From JBCBTJ01 sp039818665 (GTDB lineage Bacteria > Pseudomonadota > Alphaproteobacteria > Caulobacterales > Hyphomonadaceae), in the NCBI GenBank assembly GCA_039818665.1, contig JBCBTJ010000021.1, forward strand, positions 1 through 52,733: a DNA stretch of 52,733 bases, written 5' to 3'. Shown piece by piece: positions 1 through 8,518 of this stretch. Position 1 is the stretch's first letter. Every line of letters begins with the position of its first letter. Position numbers and translations under genes: made by a program. Below the pieces are notes generated by a model, which ran no database searches, had not been told where the DNA came from, and was given only the letters and a program-made list of their open reading frames with translations.

Positions 1-351
1 CCTGCTGGAAGGGTATGGCGCCTGCTGTAGTCGTACGCGCGGGACTGGGACGCCAGGTAAAGGCTTATGCCCGACCGACCGCCGCGGGGGCGCTTGGGAA
101 AAGCGCCTAATATAGCCTCGGCGAAAGCCAGGCATTGCCTCGGCGCGGACATCAAGCGCCCCCGGCCCTCTCTCACCGAGGGCGTCCCGATCAAACCCGG
201 AGGCGATCCCGCCGTCCGGCTTTTCATGCTGCTTTAAACGACGATCCAGCGGCGCGGCGCGCCAGGTCCCCCCGCGCGCCGGTTCGATTGGCGCGCGTCC
301 GCCATAAGCGTTAAACTCCTCGGCAAAAAGAACGCCCGAGGAGGAAACGCC
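1..351. other. gene-poor left end with three small hairpins
   Basis: No convincing coding region is visible. Short frames run in from the left edge and stop by about base 112, so the tail of a gene cannot be excluded. Three hairpins follow one another: 89-106 (7 bp stem, loop GGGA), 115-133 (7 bp stem with one bulge, GAAA tetraloop) and 165-183 (6 bp stem, 7 nt loop). None has a U-run, so none is a standard terminator. They may be the end of a structured RNA or the 3' region of a gene left of the window. Bases 340-346 (GAGGAGG) are the ribosome binding site of the first gene. Confidence 0.35.
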
Positions 352-1533
352 ATGGCCTACGCGCCCGCCGGCCGCGCCATCTACGACGCCGACAGCCACA
401 TCATGGAGCTGCCGGATTTCCTGAAAGCCTACGCCGACCCGAACCTGCGCGACGAGATCCCGGAGGTGAGCTACAGCGCCTCGATCGTCACCGACGAGGA
501 AGTGGCGGTGATCGTCGAGCAGGGCGGCCGCCACAGCGACGAACACGTCCAAGCCCAGATCGATTTCGGCGACGCGCTGATCGCGAACTCGAAAGAGATC
601 CAAGCGCTCGGCGCCTTCAACGCGGCCGACCGCTCCAAGGCCATGGACCTGCTGGGCTTCAAGAAACAGCTCGTCTTCGCCACCCACAGCGTGGTTCTGC
701 CCTTCCATCCAAGCTCGAAAACGCGCGCCGATCTCCGCTACGGCGCGACCCGGGCCCACAACCGCCACATGGCGGATTTCTGCGCGGGCGACGACCGCCT
801 CATGGGCGTCGGCGTCGTCCCGCTCGACGACCCGGCCCTGGCGCTCGAAGAGCTGAAATTCGCGATCGACAATGGGATGGAGGCGATCTGGGTGCCACAC
901 CGCGCCCCCATCGGCTTCGCGCCCGGCCATGTGGACCTCGAGCCCTTCTGGGCCCTGCTCGCTGAAAGCGGCACGCCCTTCGTCCTGCATGTCGGCGGCT
1001 CGCCCCTGCAGGCGCTGAAGTCCTGGAGCAATAATGGCCGCGCGGCGGTGAAGGACTGGATGGGCGGGGGCGAAAACGTCCGCACCAAAGACGCCGCCGT
1101 CATGCACCAACCGCCGGAGACCTTCATCAGCATGCTGCTGCTCGACGGCGTCTTCGACCGCCACCCGGCTCTGCGCGGCGCGGCGGTGGAGCTCGGCGCC
1201 GGCTGGGTGCCGGAAATGCTGCGGCGCCTGGATTGGGTGACGCGCATCTATGGCCGCGTCGACAAATCCGTTCGCTTCGAGCGCACGTCGTCCGAACAGC
1301 TCACCCAGCAAATGGGCTTCACCCCGTTCCCGCACGAGCCGGTCGCCGATCTGATCGACCAATCGAACGCCGATCTCTATCTCTTCTCCAGCGACTACCC
1401 CCATATCGAGGGCGGGCGCGATCCGATCGGTAAGTTCGAAAAAACCATGGGCGACCGGCCAGAGGCCGAAAAGAGCCGGTTCTACACCGAGAATTTCCTG
1501 CGCCTTTGGCCCGGCGCCCGCGTCCACGGTTAA
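352..1533 (+). CDS. amidohydrolase family protein (COG2159, ACMSD-like TIM barrel)
   Basis: A metal-dependent hydrolase or decarboxylase of the amidohydrolase-2 family; the substrate is unknown. Seen: an N-terminal DADSHIME segment (residues 12-19) with the first metal-binding histidine, a mid-chain LHVGG (about 213) with a second histidine, and a C-terminal SSDYPH with the conserved Asp at the end of the barrel. Its 393 residues fit the family. A strong GAGGAGG Shine-Dalgarno precedes the ATG. It lies 13 bases upstream of a class III aminotransferase and is probably co-transcribed with it, suggesting a small catabolic unit. These proteins often accompany acyl-CoA and aromatic catabolism genes, as here, but that role is inference. 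Confidence 0.85.
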   Translation: MAYAPAGRAIYDADSHIMELPDFLKAYADPNLRDEIPEVSYSASIVTDEEVAVIVEQGGRHSDEHVQAQIDFGDALIANSKEIQALGAFNAADRSKAMDLLGFKKQLVFATHSVVLPFHPSSKTRADLRYGATRAHNRHMADFCAGDDRLMGVGVVPLDDPALALEELKFAIDNGMEAIWVPHRAPIGFAPGHVDLEPFWALLAESGTPFVLHVGGSPLQALKSWSNNGRAAVKDWMGGGENVRTKDAAVMHQPPETFISMLLLDGVFDRHPALRGAAVELGAGWVPEMLRRLDWVTRIYGRVDKSVRFERTSSEQLTQQMGFTPFPHEPVADLIDQSNADLYLFSSDYPHIEGGRDPIGKFEKTMGDRPEAEKSRFYTENFLRLWPGARVHG

Positions 1534-1546
1534 GGGAGCAAGACCA

Positions 1547-2785
1547 ATGTCCGGCCCGAAAGACGAAGCCCTGAAGCGCCGCGCGGAGAAGGTGATCCCG
1601 AACGGCATGTACGGCCACCAAACCGTGCGAAACTTGCCGGAGGGCTATCCGCAATTCTTCGTCCGCGCCGAGGGCGCGCGGCTGTGGGACGCCGACGGGC
1701 GCGAGTTTGTCGACTTCATGTGCGCCTACGGGCCCAATCTCTTCGGCTATCGCAACGAGACAATCGACGCCGCCTATGTCGCGCAGCTCAGCGAAATTGA
1801 TGCGGCGACCGGCCCATCGCCGCTGATCGTCGATCTCGCCGAAGCCTTCGTCCAACAGATCGGTCACGCCGATTGGGCCATGTTCTGTAAGAACGGCACG
1901 GATGCGACCTCCATGGCGCTGATGACGGCCAGGGCCCATGCGGGCAAGCGAAAGATCGTCTTCGCCAAAGGCGCGTATCACGGCTCGGCGCCCTGGGGCA
2001 CGCCGGCGCCGGCCGGAACCGTCGAAGACGATCGGGCCCATTTCATGTACTGCGCTTACAATGACGCCCGGAGCCTGGAGGCGGCGTGCGCGGAGGCGGG
2101 CGACGATCTCGCCGGCGTCTTCGCCGCGCCGTTCAAACATGACGTGCTCGTCGCCCAGGAGGCGCCGGATCCGGCCTACGCCCGCCGCGCCCGCGAGCTG
2201 TGCGACGCGAAGGACGCGCTTCTGGTCGTCGACGACATCCGCGCGGGCTTCCGCATGTCCCGCGACTGCAGCTGGGCTGAGCTTGGCGTTGCGCCGGATC
2301 TCTCCTGTTGGGGTAAAGCGATTGCAAACGGCCACCCCATCTCCGCCCTGGTAGGATCGGACCGGGCCCGAACGGCCGCCGGCGAGATCTTCGCGACGGG
2401 ATCCTTCTGGTTCCAAGCGGCGCCCATGGCGGCCTCGTTGGCGACGCTGAAGCTCATCAAAGAGACGGACTATCTGGAGCGCGCCATCGCGCTCGGCGAG
2501 CGCTTAAGGGCGGGGCTCGCCGAAGCCGCCTCACGCCGAGGGGTGCGCCTGGAACAGACCGGGCCGCCGCAAACGCCGCTAATCATGGTCTGCGACGAGA
2601 AGGGCGATCTGGACCCGAAAGCCGGCTATGCGTTCGGAACCGAGCTCGCCGCCCGGGGCGTCTATTTCCATCCCTGGCACAACATGTTCATCAGCGCGGC
2701 GATGACCGAAGCGGACATCGACCACGCCGTCTCGGCCGCCGATGACGCCATGGCCGCGATCCGCGAGACAGCCGCCGCCGGTTGA
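1547..2785 (+). CDS. class III aminotransferase, glutamate-1-semialdehyde aminomutase-like
   Basis: A PLP-dependent fold type I enzyme. Seen: the phosphate-binding KNGTDAT stretch (115-121), Asp229/Asp230 in VVDDIRAGFR (the Asp that contacts the pyridine nitrogen), and Lys257 in CWGKAIANGHP, the Schiff-base lysine. The N-terminal architecture matches the glutamate-1-semialdehyde aminomutase subgroup. The neighbourhood is catabolic rather than haem-biosynthetic, and a dedicated hemL would normally lie elsewhere, so I read it as an amino-acid or amine transaminase/mutase of unknown substrate. It is probably translated from the same message as the amidohydrolase upstream. Confidence 0.85.
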   Translation: MSGPKDEALKRRAEKVIPNGMYGHQTVRNLPEGYPQFFVRAEGARLWDADGREFVDFMCAYGPNLFGYRNETIDAAYVAQLSEIDAATGPSPLIVDLAEAFVQQIGHADWAMFCKNGTDATSMALMTARAHAGKRKIVFAKGAYHGSAPWGTPAPAGTVEDDRAHFMYCAYNDARSLEAACAEAGDDLAGVFAAPFKHDVLVAQEAPDPAYARRARELCDAKDALLVVDDIRAGFRMSRDCSWAELGVAPDLSCWGKAIANGHPISALVGSDRARTAAGEIFATGSFWFQAAPMAASLATLKLIKETDYLERAIALGERLRAGLAEAASRRGVRLEQTGPPQTPLIMVCDEKGDLDPKAGYAFGTELAARGVYFHPWHNMFISAAMTEADIDHAVSAADDAMAAIRETAAAG

Positions 2786-2844
2786 ACCGCTGTAGCGAAC
2801 CCTATCTGAAGGACCGATCGCCGCGCATCTGCAGACTTGGGAAG

Positions 2845-3864
2845 ATGAAGCCAGACCACACCTACCGCTTCTGCGTCGCGCCGATGATGGATTGGACGGA
2901 CCGGCATTGCCGCGCCTTCCACCGCACCCTGACCAAGCAGGCGCGCCTCTACACGGAGATGGTCACCGCCGACGCTGTGATCCATGGCGACCGCGATCGC
3001 CTGATCGGCTTCGATCCCGTCGAGCATCCCGTCGCGCTGCAGCTCGGCGGCGCGGACCCCGCCAAGCTCGCCGAAGCCGCACGGATCGGCGAGGCATTCG
3101 GATATGGCGAGATCAATTTGAATTGCGGCTGCCCGTCGGACCGCGTGCAGTCCGGCGCGTTCGGCGCAGTGCTGATGAAAACGCCGGATCTCGTCGCCGA
3201 GTGTTTCACGGCGATGCAGGCGGCCGTCGATGTGCCGGTGACGGTCAAATGCCGCATCGGCGTGGATGAGGACGATCCGGCCGAGCGCCTGCCGGACTTT
3301 GTCAATGTGGTGTCGGCCGCCGGTTGCGAGGTCTTCGCGGTACATGCCCGCAAGGCCTGGCTGAATGGACTGTCGCCTAAGGAGAACCGGGCCATTCCGC
3401 CGCTCGATTATGAGCTGGTCGCGGAGTTAAAGCGGTCGCGGCCGGATCTCACCATCGTGCTAAATGGCGGGATTGAAAGTTTAGAGCAGGCGGCCGCGCG
3501 GCTGGAACGCTTCGACGGCGTCATGCTGGGCCGCGCCGCCTACCAGTCGCCGAGCCTCCTCGTCCATGCGGACGCGATGATTGAGACAGGCGCGGCGCCA
3601 GCCGCCGCGCACCAGTCGGACGAGGCCGCTCGGCTGCGCGCCGCCGTTGAGGCTTACAAGCCCTACATCGCAGCGCGCCTCGCCGAGGGCGTCCCGCTGC
3701 ACGCCATGACGCGTCATATGCTCGGCCTGTTCCAAGCGTGCCCGGGCGCGCGCGCCTGGCGGCGGACGCTCAGCGAGCGCGGCCCGCGTCCCGGCGCGGG
3801 TCTTGAGGTGGTCGACGAGGCGCTGGCCCGCCTGCCGGCCGATCATCGCCTGGCCGCCGAATAG
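2845..3864 (+). CDS. dusA: tRNA-dihydrouridine synthase A
   Basis: An FMN- and NADPH-dependent enzyme that reduces uridines in the tRNA D-loop; DusA acts at positions 20/20a. Seen: the opening CVAPMMDWTDRHCR signature, NLNCGCPSDRV (92-101) with the catalytic cysteine of the GCP triplet, VKCRIGVD for FMN/phosphate contact, and HARKAWLNGLSPKENR, typical of DusA rather than DusB/C. The frame could open at a TTG at 2782, but the DusA signature begins just after the ATG at 2845, giving 339 residues, a normal family length. An intrinsic terminator oriented for the opposite strand lies just downstream. Confidence 0.92.
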   Translation: MKPDHTYRFCVAPMMDWTDRHCRAFHRTLTKQARLYTEMVTADAVIHGDRDRLIGFDPVEHPVALQLGGADPAKLAEAARIGEAFGYGEINLNCGCPSDRVQSGAFGAVLMKTPDLVAECFTAMQAAVDVPVTVKCRIGVDEDDPAERLPDFVNVVSAAGCEVFAVHARKAWLNGLSPKENRAIPPLDYELVAELKRSRPDLTIVLNGGIESLEQAAARLERFDGVMLGRAAYQSPSLLVHADAMIETGAAPAAAHQSDEAARLRAAVEAYKPYIAARLAEGVPLHAMTRHMLGLFQACPGARAWRRTLSERGPRPGAGLEVVDEALARLPADHRLAAE

Positions 3865-3871
3865 AGGCCCC

Positions 3872-3900
3872 AAAAAGGGACCGGCCTTTCGACCGGTCCC
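3872..3900 (-). terminator. intrinsic terminator of the TonB receptor gene
   Basis: A perfect 8-bp stem (GGGACCGG at 3877-3884 with CCGGTCCC at 3893-3900) and an 8-nt loop. Read on the minus strand, the stem is followed by TTTTT (3876-3872), so it terminates the receptor gene that ends at 3928. There is no U-run on the plus strand. Confidence 0.8.
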
Positions 3901-3927
3901 AAATCGAACACCTAGAGGGCCTCGGGA

Positions 3928-6549
3928 TCAGAACGCTGTGCGCAGCGTGACGCCATAGGTCCGGGGTTCTTGGATGAAGGAGCCTTGCGAGCCGGTGCGC
4001 AGCGGCACATCGAAGGTCACATTCCGGGTCTGTTGATCGGTGAGGTTCACCGCCCAGCCTTCGATCTGCCAGCTGCCGTCCGGCGCGCCGATGCCCACTC
4101 GGAGGTTCACCTTCGCATTCGATTCTTGGATATCGAACGGGATGGGTATGTCTGTTCCCAGGACGGTCGGCTGGGTTGACGTTCTGCGATCCGACTCGTA
4201 GCGCACATTCGCGTTGCCGAACCAGGCGAGGTTTGTGCCGCCGAGATTGAACTCGTCTTCATATGTCAAGCCCAATAGACCCACGATCAACGGCGCGTTT
4301 GTGAGGTCGGCCCCACAGAGATTCGCGGCGTTGATATTGAAGTCCGGATCCGCTGGATCCTGCGTAGCGCAGTCATCGGGGTAGCGCGCGTCTGAGAAGG
4401 TTAGCGCAGAATTGAACGAGAAATTATTCGTCACCTGGCCCTGAACTTCGACTTCGAAGCCCGTCGCCAAAGCGGTGTCGACATTGAACGTTTCGAACTG
4501 GATGCCCGTGAACTCGAGCACCTGGAAATCAGACAGTTCCTGATGGAACACAGCGACGTTCGCCCGCACCCGCCCATCGAACAAGGTCGATTTCACACCG
4601 ACTTCATAGGCGTCGACTGTTTCGGAGTCGAAGCGAGGGTCATTTCCTCCGATCGCCGCGGTGGAGTCGAGGTTAAAGCCGCCCGCCTTGAAGCCGTGCG
4701 TGAAGCTCGCATAGGCGTTAATGTCCGGCGTGAAGGCGTAGCCGGCCTTGATCGTGTAGACGAGTTCTTCGTCTTCGAAGTCAGGTACGAAAACGCCAAG
4801 TTCACCGGGGTCGTCGCTGAACGTGACCGGGGTCGGCAGAGTGCCGTCCGGAATGCCGTCCTGATCCAAGTCGGCCGCCGATCCCGGCAGGTTCGCGCCT
4901 GTCGAGAATGGAAAACAGGTTAAAGCAATGGCGGTCGGCGCTAGCGGAGCCAGAGCCGCGTCCGTCGCCGGATCACCTGTGAAGACGCCAGTCGCCGCAT
5001 TGTTCAACACCTGGAAACAGGCGTCGCCGCCGCTGTCGAGGCCGGTGAACGAGCCGTCTTTCTGTTCGTCCACCCAACGCAAGCCGACGGTGAAGTCCAG
5101 CTGATCGGTCACCGCAAAGGTATTGTGCGTAAAGATCGACCAAGACGTGCTGTCTTGGGTGAAGCGGTTGACTGCGAATGAACCCGACGGATCAGAGCCG
5201 CTGGCGAACAAGGTTTGGATCGGCGCTGGGCCGAATGCGCCGCCGAACAGGCTGCCGACCAGGAAGTCGAAATCGTCTCCGATGGTCAGCGAAGCTTCTT
5301 CCAGGATTTCCTCATCCGAATAGAATCCGCCGATCAACCAATCCAAGCGCCCGTCGAAGGCCAGGCCCTGCAGCCGCAACTCCTGCGTCAACGATTTGAT
5401 GTCGTCGAACGCCGGGAAATCGCTTGCGCCTGGAACGCCGGTGACGCCGCCCACCGAGAAGATCTGTAGCCCGGTGAAGTCGGATTCCTGAACACTTGAA
5501 GCGAAGAAGTCGCGGTAAGCGCCGATATAGGTGAGGTTAGCGAAACCCAGATCCCAATCGACTTGGCCTGAAATACCCCATTGTTCGAACGGGTTCTGGA
5601 ATTGAAAGCCGTTTGAAAGTCGGGCTTCGTTGGCCTCCAGGCCGACGAAGGGCACGCCGCCCGTCGGATCGACAACCCCGGTTGACGGCACTGGTCCGAG
5701 CGCGGCGAACACGCCGCTGTCTTGCACCGGATCGAACAGGATTGTTCCGTCGCAACACTGCTCGTCGGCTTCGCTGTAGTCGCCGATCAAACGGAATGAG
5801 AAATTGTCTGTCGGCTCCCATAGTGCTTGGCCGCGCACGAGAAAGCGATCACGGTTTCCGCTTTCTGTGCCGAGAGTCGGGTTTGTCAGAATGCCGTCGC
5901 GTTCACGATAAGCGCCTGAAATCCGAATGCCGAGCTGATCCTGAATAACGGGTAGACCGAAGCCGCCCTGGAAATTGATCTGGCCAAGGTTGCCGTAGGT
6001 GAAGTTGGCGAAGCCGTCCGCTTGCTGAAGGTCCGGCTTGCGGGTGGTGATGTTAAGCGCGCCGGCCGATGTGTTCCGACCGAACAGCGTGCCCTGCGGA
6101 CCGCGCAGCACTTCGATCTGTTCAAGGTCGACGAGATCGCCGAGCGCGATGCCTGGCCGCGCCAGATAGACGCCGTCGAGGAACACGCCGACCGCGCTTT
6201 CAAGACCGATATTGTTGCCGGTCGTGCCGACGCCGCGGATCCGGATCGTGGTGCCCTGGGATTCGGTTTGCGATGAGTTGAGATTGAAGCTCGCCGACAG
6301 CGAGCCTAGCGTACGCAAGTCTTTCACGCCTTGGCGCTGAAGCTCCTCAGGGCTCACGGCGGTCACCGCGATCGGCACGTCCTGGATGCTCTCCTCGCGG
6401 CGGGTTGCGGTAACGGTGATCTGGTTCATGCGGCGCGTGTCGGCGTCGGTGTCGGCGTCGCCCTCCTGGGCCGTAACCGGCGTCCAAGCCAAGGCCGCAA
6501 ACGCTGCGCTCGCCAGCAAGACGGATTTGTGGTGTCTAGAGACTGTCAT
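3928..6549 (-). CDS. TonB-dependent outer-membrane receptor
   Basis: An 873-residue outer-membrane active transporter powered by TonB-ExbBD. Seen: a signal peptide with likely cleavage after TPVTA (residue 27), a TonB-box/plug start NQITVTATRREESIQDVP, plug motifs with GTLFGRNTSAGALN, a long barrel with many aromatic strands, and a C-terminal Phe after GVTLRT. It resembles the large receptor class of Caulobacterales and Sphingomonadales, often annotated as ferric siderophore receptors but frequently used for terpenoids, carbohydrates or vitamins. No substrate can be deduced. A GGGGAGGA Shine-Dalgarno precedes the start. It is monocistronic, with its own terminator, and divergent from a TauE/SafE-type permease. 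Confidence 0.93.
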   Translation of the reverse strand: MTVSRHHKSVLLASAAFAALAWTPVTAQEGDADTDADTRRMNQITVTATRREESIQDVPIAVTAVSPEELQRQGVKDLRTLGSLSASFNLNSSQTESQGTTIRIRGVGTTGNNIGLESAVGVFLDGVYLARPGIALGDLVDLEQIEVLRGPQGTLFGRNTSAGALNITTRKPDLQQADGFANFTYGNLGQINFQGGFGLPVIQDQLGIRISGAYRERDGILTNPTLGTESGNRDRFLVRGQALWEPTDNFSFRLIGDYSEADEQCCDGTILFDPVQDSGVFAALGPVPSTGVVDPTGGVPFVGLEANEARLSNGFQFQNPFEQWGISGQVDWDLGFANLTYIGAYRDFFASSVQESDFTGLQIFSVGGVTGVPGASDFPAFDDIKSLTQELRLQGLAFDGRLDWLIGGFYSDEEILEEASLTIGDDFDFLVGSLFGGAFGPAPIQTLFASGSDPSGSFAVNRFTQDSTSWSIFTHNTFAVTDQLDFTVGLRWVDEQKDGSFTGLDSGGDACFQVLNNAATGVFTGDPATDAALAPLAPTAIALTCFPFSTGANLPGSAADLDQDGIPDGTLPTPVTFSDDPGELGVFVPDFEDEELVYTIKAGYAFTPDINAYASFTHGFKAGGFNLDSTAAIGGNDPRFDSETVDAYEVGVKSTLFDGRVRANVAVFHQELSDFQVLEFTGIQFETFNVDTALATGFEVEVQGQVTNNFSFNSALTFSDARYPDDCATQDPADPDFNINAANLCGADLTNAPLIVGLLGLTYEDEFNLGGTNLAWFGNANVRYESDRRTSTQPTVLGTDIPIPFDIQESNAKVNLRVGIGAPDGSWQIEGWAVNLTDQQTRNVTFDVPLRTGSQGSFIQEPRTYGVTLRTAF

Positions 6550-6676
6550 TCAATTCCTCCCCTGGCGCTCTTGCGCCTGATTTTACGATGATCTCACGCG
6601 CTCTTTTCCGGCGCTTGTTCAAGATCAATACCAGCAGGCCGCAATCTTCCGTCGCGGTCGAGTCACGCTAGCGCGA

Positions 6677-6720
6677 ACTGTCGGCGCCTGTGAAGATGGG
6701 AGCTGACTGTCGGGGACTGT
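6677..6720. promoter_or_regulatory. direct repeat, possible operator
   Basis: Two 15-base direct repeats, ACTGTCGGCGCCTGT at 6677-6691 and ACTGTCGGGGACTGT at 6706-6720, differ at two positions and start 29 bases apart, close to three helical turns. They lie between the divergent TonB receptor and the permease. A regulator-binding role is inferred from position and phasing only. Confidence 0.3.
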
Positions 6721-6835
6721 TGTGGTTTGAGCGCAACGGGGGCCGGTGTCGCCGCTCGCGCGATCCGCAAAATCGACTACGCCGCGCCGTCTCGAGGCCT
6801 TTCCAAGCGCTGCGATCCCGGCCACACCGCGGGCC

Positions 6836-7660
6836 ATGGCCGAGTTGATCTCCCAATACGCGCCATTGGGCGCCGCGATCGCCGTCGCCGGCTTGATCGC
6901 GGGCCTCGTCGCCGGCTTGTTCGGCATCGGCGGCGGCGTCGTGATCGTGCCGGTCCTGTTCTTTTGCTTCACCGCCCTCGGCTTCGCCGACACGGCCATG
7001 CACGTCGCCGTCGGCACCTCGCTCGCCACCATCATCGCGACCTCGATGCGTTCGGTGATGTCTCATAATGAGAAAGGCGCGGTCGACTGGGCGGTGATCA
7101 GAACCTGGTGGCCATGGATCGCGGTCGGCGCGCTCATCGGCGTGACGATCACCGGATTTTTCACCAGCCGTGGTCTCGCCGTCGTCTTCGGCGTCGTTGG
7201 CTTGGCGCTCTCGCTTCAGTTCGTCCTCGGTCGGCCGGATTGGAAGCTCGCCCAAGACATGCCTCGCGGCGCGGCCCGGATCGGGCTCGGTGGCGGTCTC
7301 GGCGCCCTGTCGGCCTTGCTCGGCATAGGCGGCGGCACGTTCGGCGTCACCTTCATGACCCTGTGCGGGCGGGCGATCCACCAGGCCGTCGCCACCTCGG
7401 CCGGCTTCGGCGTCGCCATCGGCGCGCCCGGCGCGCTCGCCGCTGTGGCGGTGGGATGGGGGCGCGAGGGCCTGCCGCCCGGTTCGGTCGGCCATGTGAA
7501 TCTGCCGGCCTTCGCGCTCATTGCAGTCTTCACCGTCGCTATGGCGCCCGTCGGCGCGCGGCTCGCCCATTCTCTCGATGCGATTTTGCTGCGCCGGCTA
7601 TTCGGCGTCGCGCTCGCGCTCGCGGCCGCCAACATGCTACGTGAGGCCCTGACGGCCTGA
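6836..7660 (+). CDS. TSUP family permease (TauE/SafE-like, COG0730)
   Basis: An inner-membrane protein of the sulfite exporter TauE/SafE family (DUF81). Known members move sulfite, sulfoacetate or other organosulfur anions, or are uncharacterised. Seen: two homologous halves, each with the family's glycine-rich motif, GLFGIGGGVVIVPVL near the N-terminus and LLGIGGGTFGVTFM in the middle, with about eight hydrophobic segments. The frame is open from a GTG at 6746, but the extra 30 residues are polar and Arg/Pro-rich. The ATG at 6836 puts the first membrane segment at a normal place and gives 274 residues. No strong ribosome binding site is visible for either start. The substrate is unknown. Confidence 0.85.
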   Translation: MAELISQYAPLGAAIAVAGLIAGLVAGLFGIGGGVVIVPVLFFCFTALGFADTAMHVAVGTSLATIIATSMRSVMSHNEKGAVDWAVIRTWWPWIAVGALIGVTITGFFTSRGLAVVFGVVGLALSLQFVLGRPDWKLAQDMPRGAARIGLGGGLGALSALLGIGGGTFGVTFMTLCGRAIHQAVATSAGFGVAIGAPGALAAVAVGWGREGLPPGSVGHVNLPAFALIAVFTVAMAPVGARLAHSLDAILLRRLFGVALALAAANMLREALTA

Positions 7661-7662
7661 GC

Positions 7663-8190
7663 TTACTGCCGGATGATCAAATTGTTTCGGCGGAATTCGT
7701 AGGAGTAGAGCTCGCCCAAAAAGGTCATGCCGAGGAGCGACTGCTCCAAGCCGTCCCGTAAGATCATCGCTTCGACGTTTTCGACTTTGACCTGCCCGAT
7801 CCGGATAGATGGCAACAGAACCGAAGCGCCGAACGTCTCGCCGCCGGCCGTGGAGATAGACCAGGAGTAATCAAGCGTCTCAGGCTTCAGTCCGAGACGC
7901 TGGGCGTCCCTGAAAGTGAGCGCCACCGTGCTGGCGCCCGTGTCGACCAAAAACTTCACCGCCGTGCCGCCGACATCGGCCTGAGCCCAATAGTGCCCGT
8001 TGGATTCGCGCTTTAGAATAGCTGCATTGGCGAATGACGGCGGCTCCGTACGCTCGGGCCGATCAGGCGCCGGCGTGGCGACGGCCTCGATTGTTTCCAC
8101 CTCTTCAAGCCGCGGCTCGATGAATACAACCACGCCCATGGCGATCACAGCCGCCGCGACGATCACCGAGAAGGCCTGCCCGCCGCTCAT
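7663..8190 (-). CDS. membrane-anchored retropepsin-like aspartic protease (clan AA, TIGR02281 type)
   Basis: A single-domain aspartic protease that would act as a dimer on the periplasmic face. Seen: one N-terminal membrane segment (about residues 6-24), a Pro/Glu-rich linker, then the protease fold with the catalytic signature VKFLVDTGASTVAL (Asp83). The C-terminal LLGMTFLGELYSYEF matches the family's second conserved block. Its 175 residues are typical. It overlaps the upstream DUF1289 gene by four bases (ATGA), so the two are translationally coupled. The pair next to cobT is an arrangement I recall from other alphaproteobacteria. The natural substrate is unknown. Confidence 0.88.
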   Translation of the reverse strand: MSGGQAFSVIVAAAVIAMGVVVFIEPRLEEVETIEAVATPAPDRPERTEPPSFANAAILKRESNGHYWAQADVGGTAVKFLVDTGASTVALTFRDAQRLGLKPETLDYSWSISTAGGETFGASVLLPSIRIGQVKVENVEAMILRDGLEQSLLGMTFLGELYSYEFRRNNLIIRQ

Positions 8191-8393
8191 GCCGCTTCAC
8201 CCAATTTGCCGAGCCTGCGGAGACGGTCCATGCGCCCGTCCAGCTCCGCCATCACCATGTCGCGGCTGCGATCATCCATCCCAGCCCAGCCGCCGATCTC
8301 GTTCAGCGTCCGCCCGCACCCCAGGCAGAATCCAGTCTCGCCATCGACGGCGCAGACCTTGATGCAAGGCGTTTTAATCGGGCGAGCAGGCAT
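8187..8393 (-). CDS. DUF1289 family small cysteine-rich protein
   Basis: A 68-residue protein with the family layout: TPCIKVCAVDGETGFCLGCGRTL near the N-terminus holds four cysteines (two CxxxC/CxxC-like pairs, plausibly a zinc or Fe-S site), followed by Trp-containing EIGGWAGM and a basic C-terminal helix. DUF1289 proteins are widespread in proteobacteria and have no agreed function. The gene is the first of a two-gene unit with the retropepsin-like protease and is divergent from the cobT-like gene across a 125-base spacer. Confidence 0.88.
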   Translation of the reverse strand: MPARPIKTPCIKVCAVDGETGFCLGCGRTLNEIGGWAGMDDRSRDMVMAELDGRMDRLRRLGKLGEAA

Positions 8394-8518
8394 TCAAATC
8401 CGGCCGTTCATAGTTCGAAGCAAAGCTACATCTCATAAATTGAATGACAAATCCTTGCGTTGCAACGTCTGTGAATTCGTGTCTTTGCATCATTTTTCAG
8501 CGGACGGGGGGCGTCAGC

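Noticed and set aside
276..305. GGTTCGATTG with flanking GCGC arms and CGCCA nearby, resembling a tRNA T-arm and 3' end
   Set aside because: The T-stem does not close properly (G where C61 is required) and no matching acceptor 5' strand or anticodon arm is found upstream.
8394..8518. Cobalamin riboswitch before the cobT-like gene
   Set aside because: The 125-base spacer lacks a B12-box (GCCACTG-like) and is too short for the usual structure plus divergent promoters.
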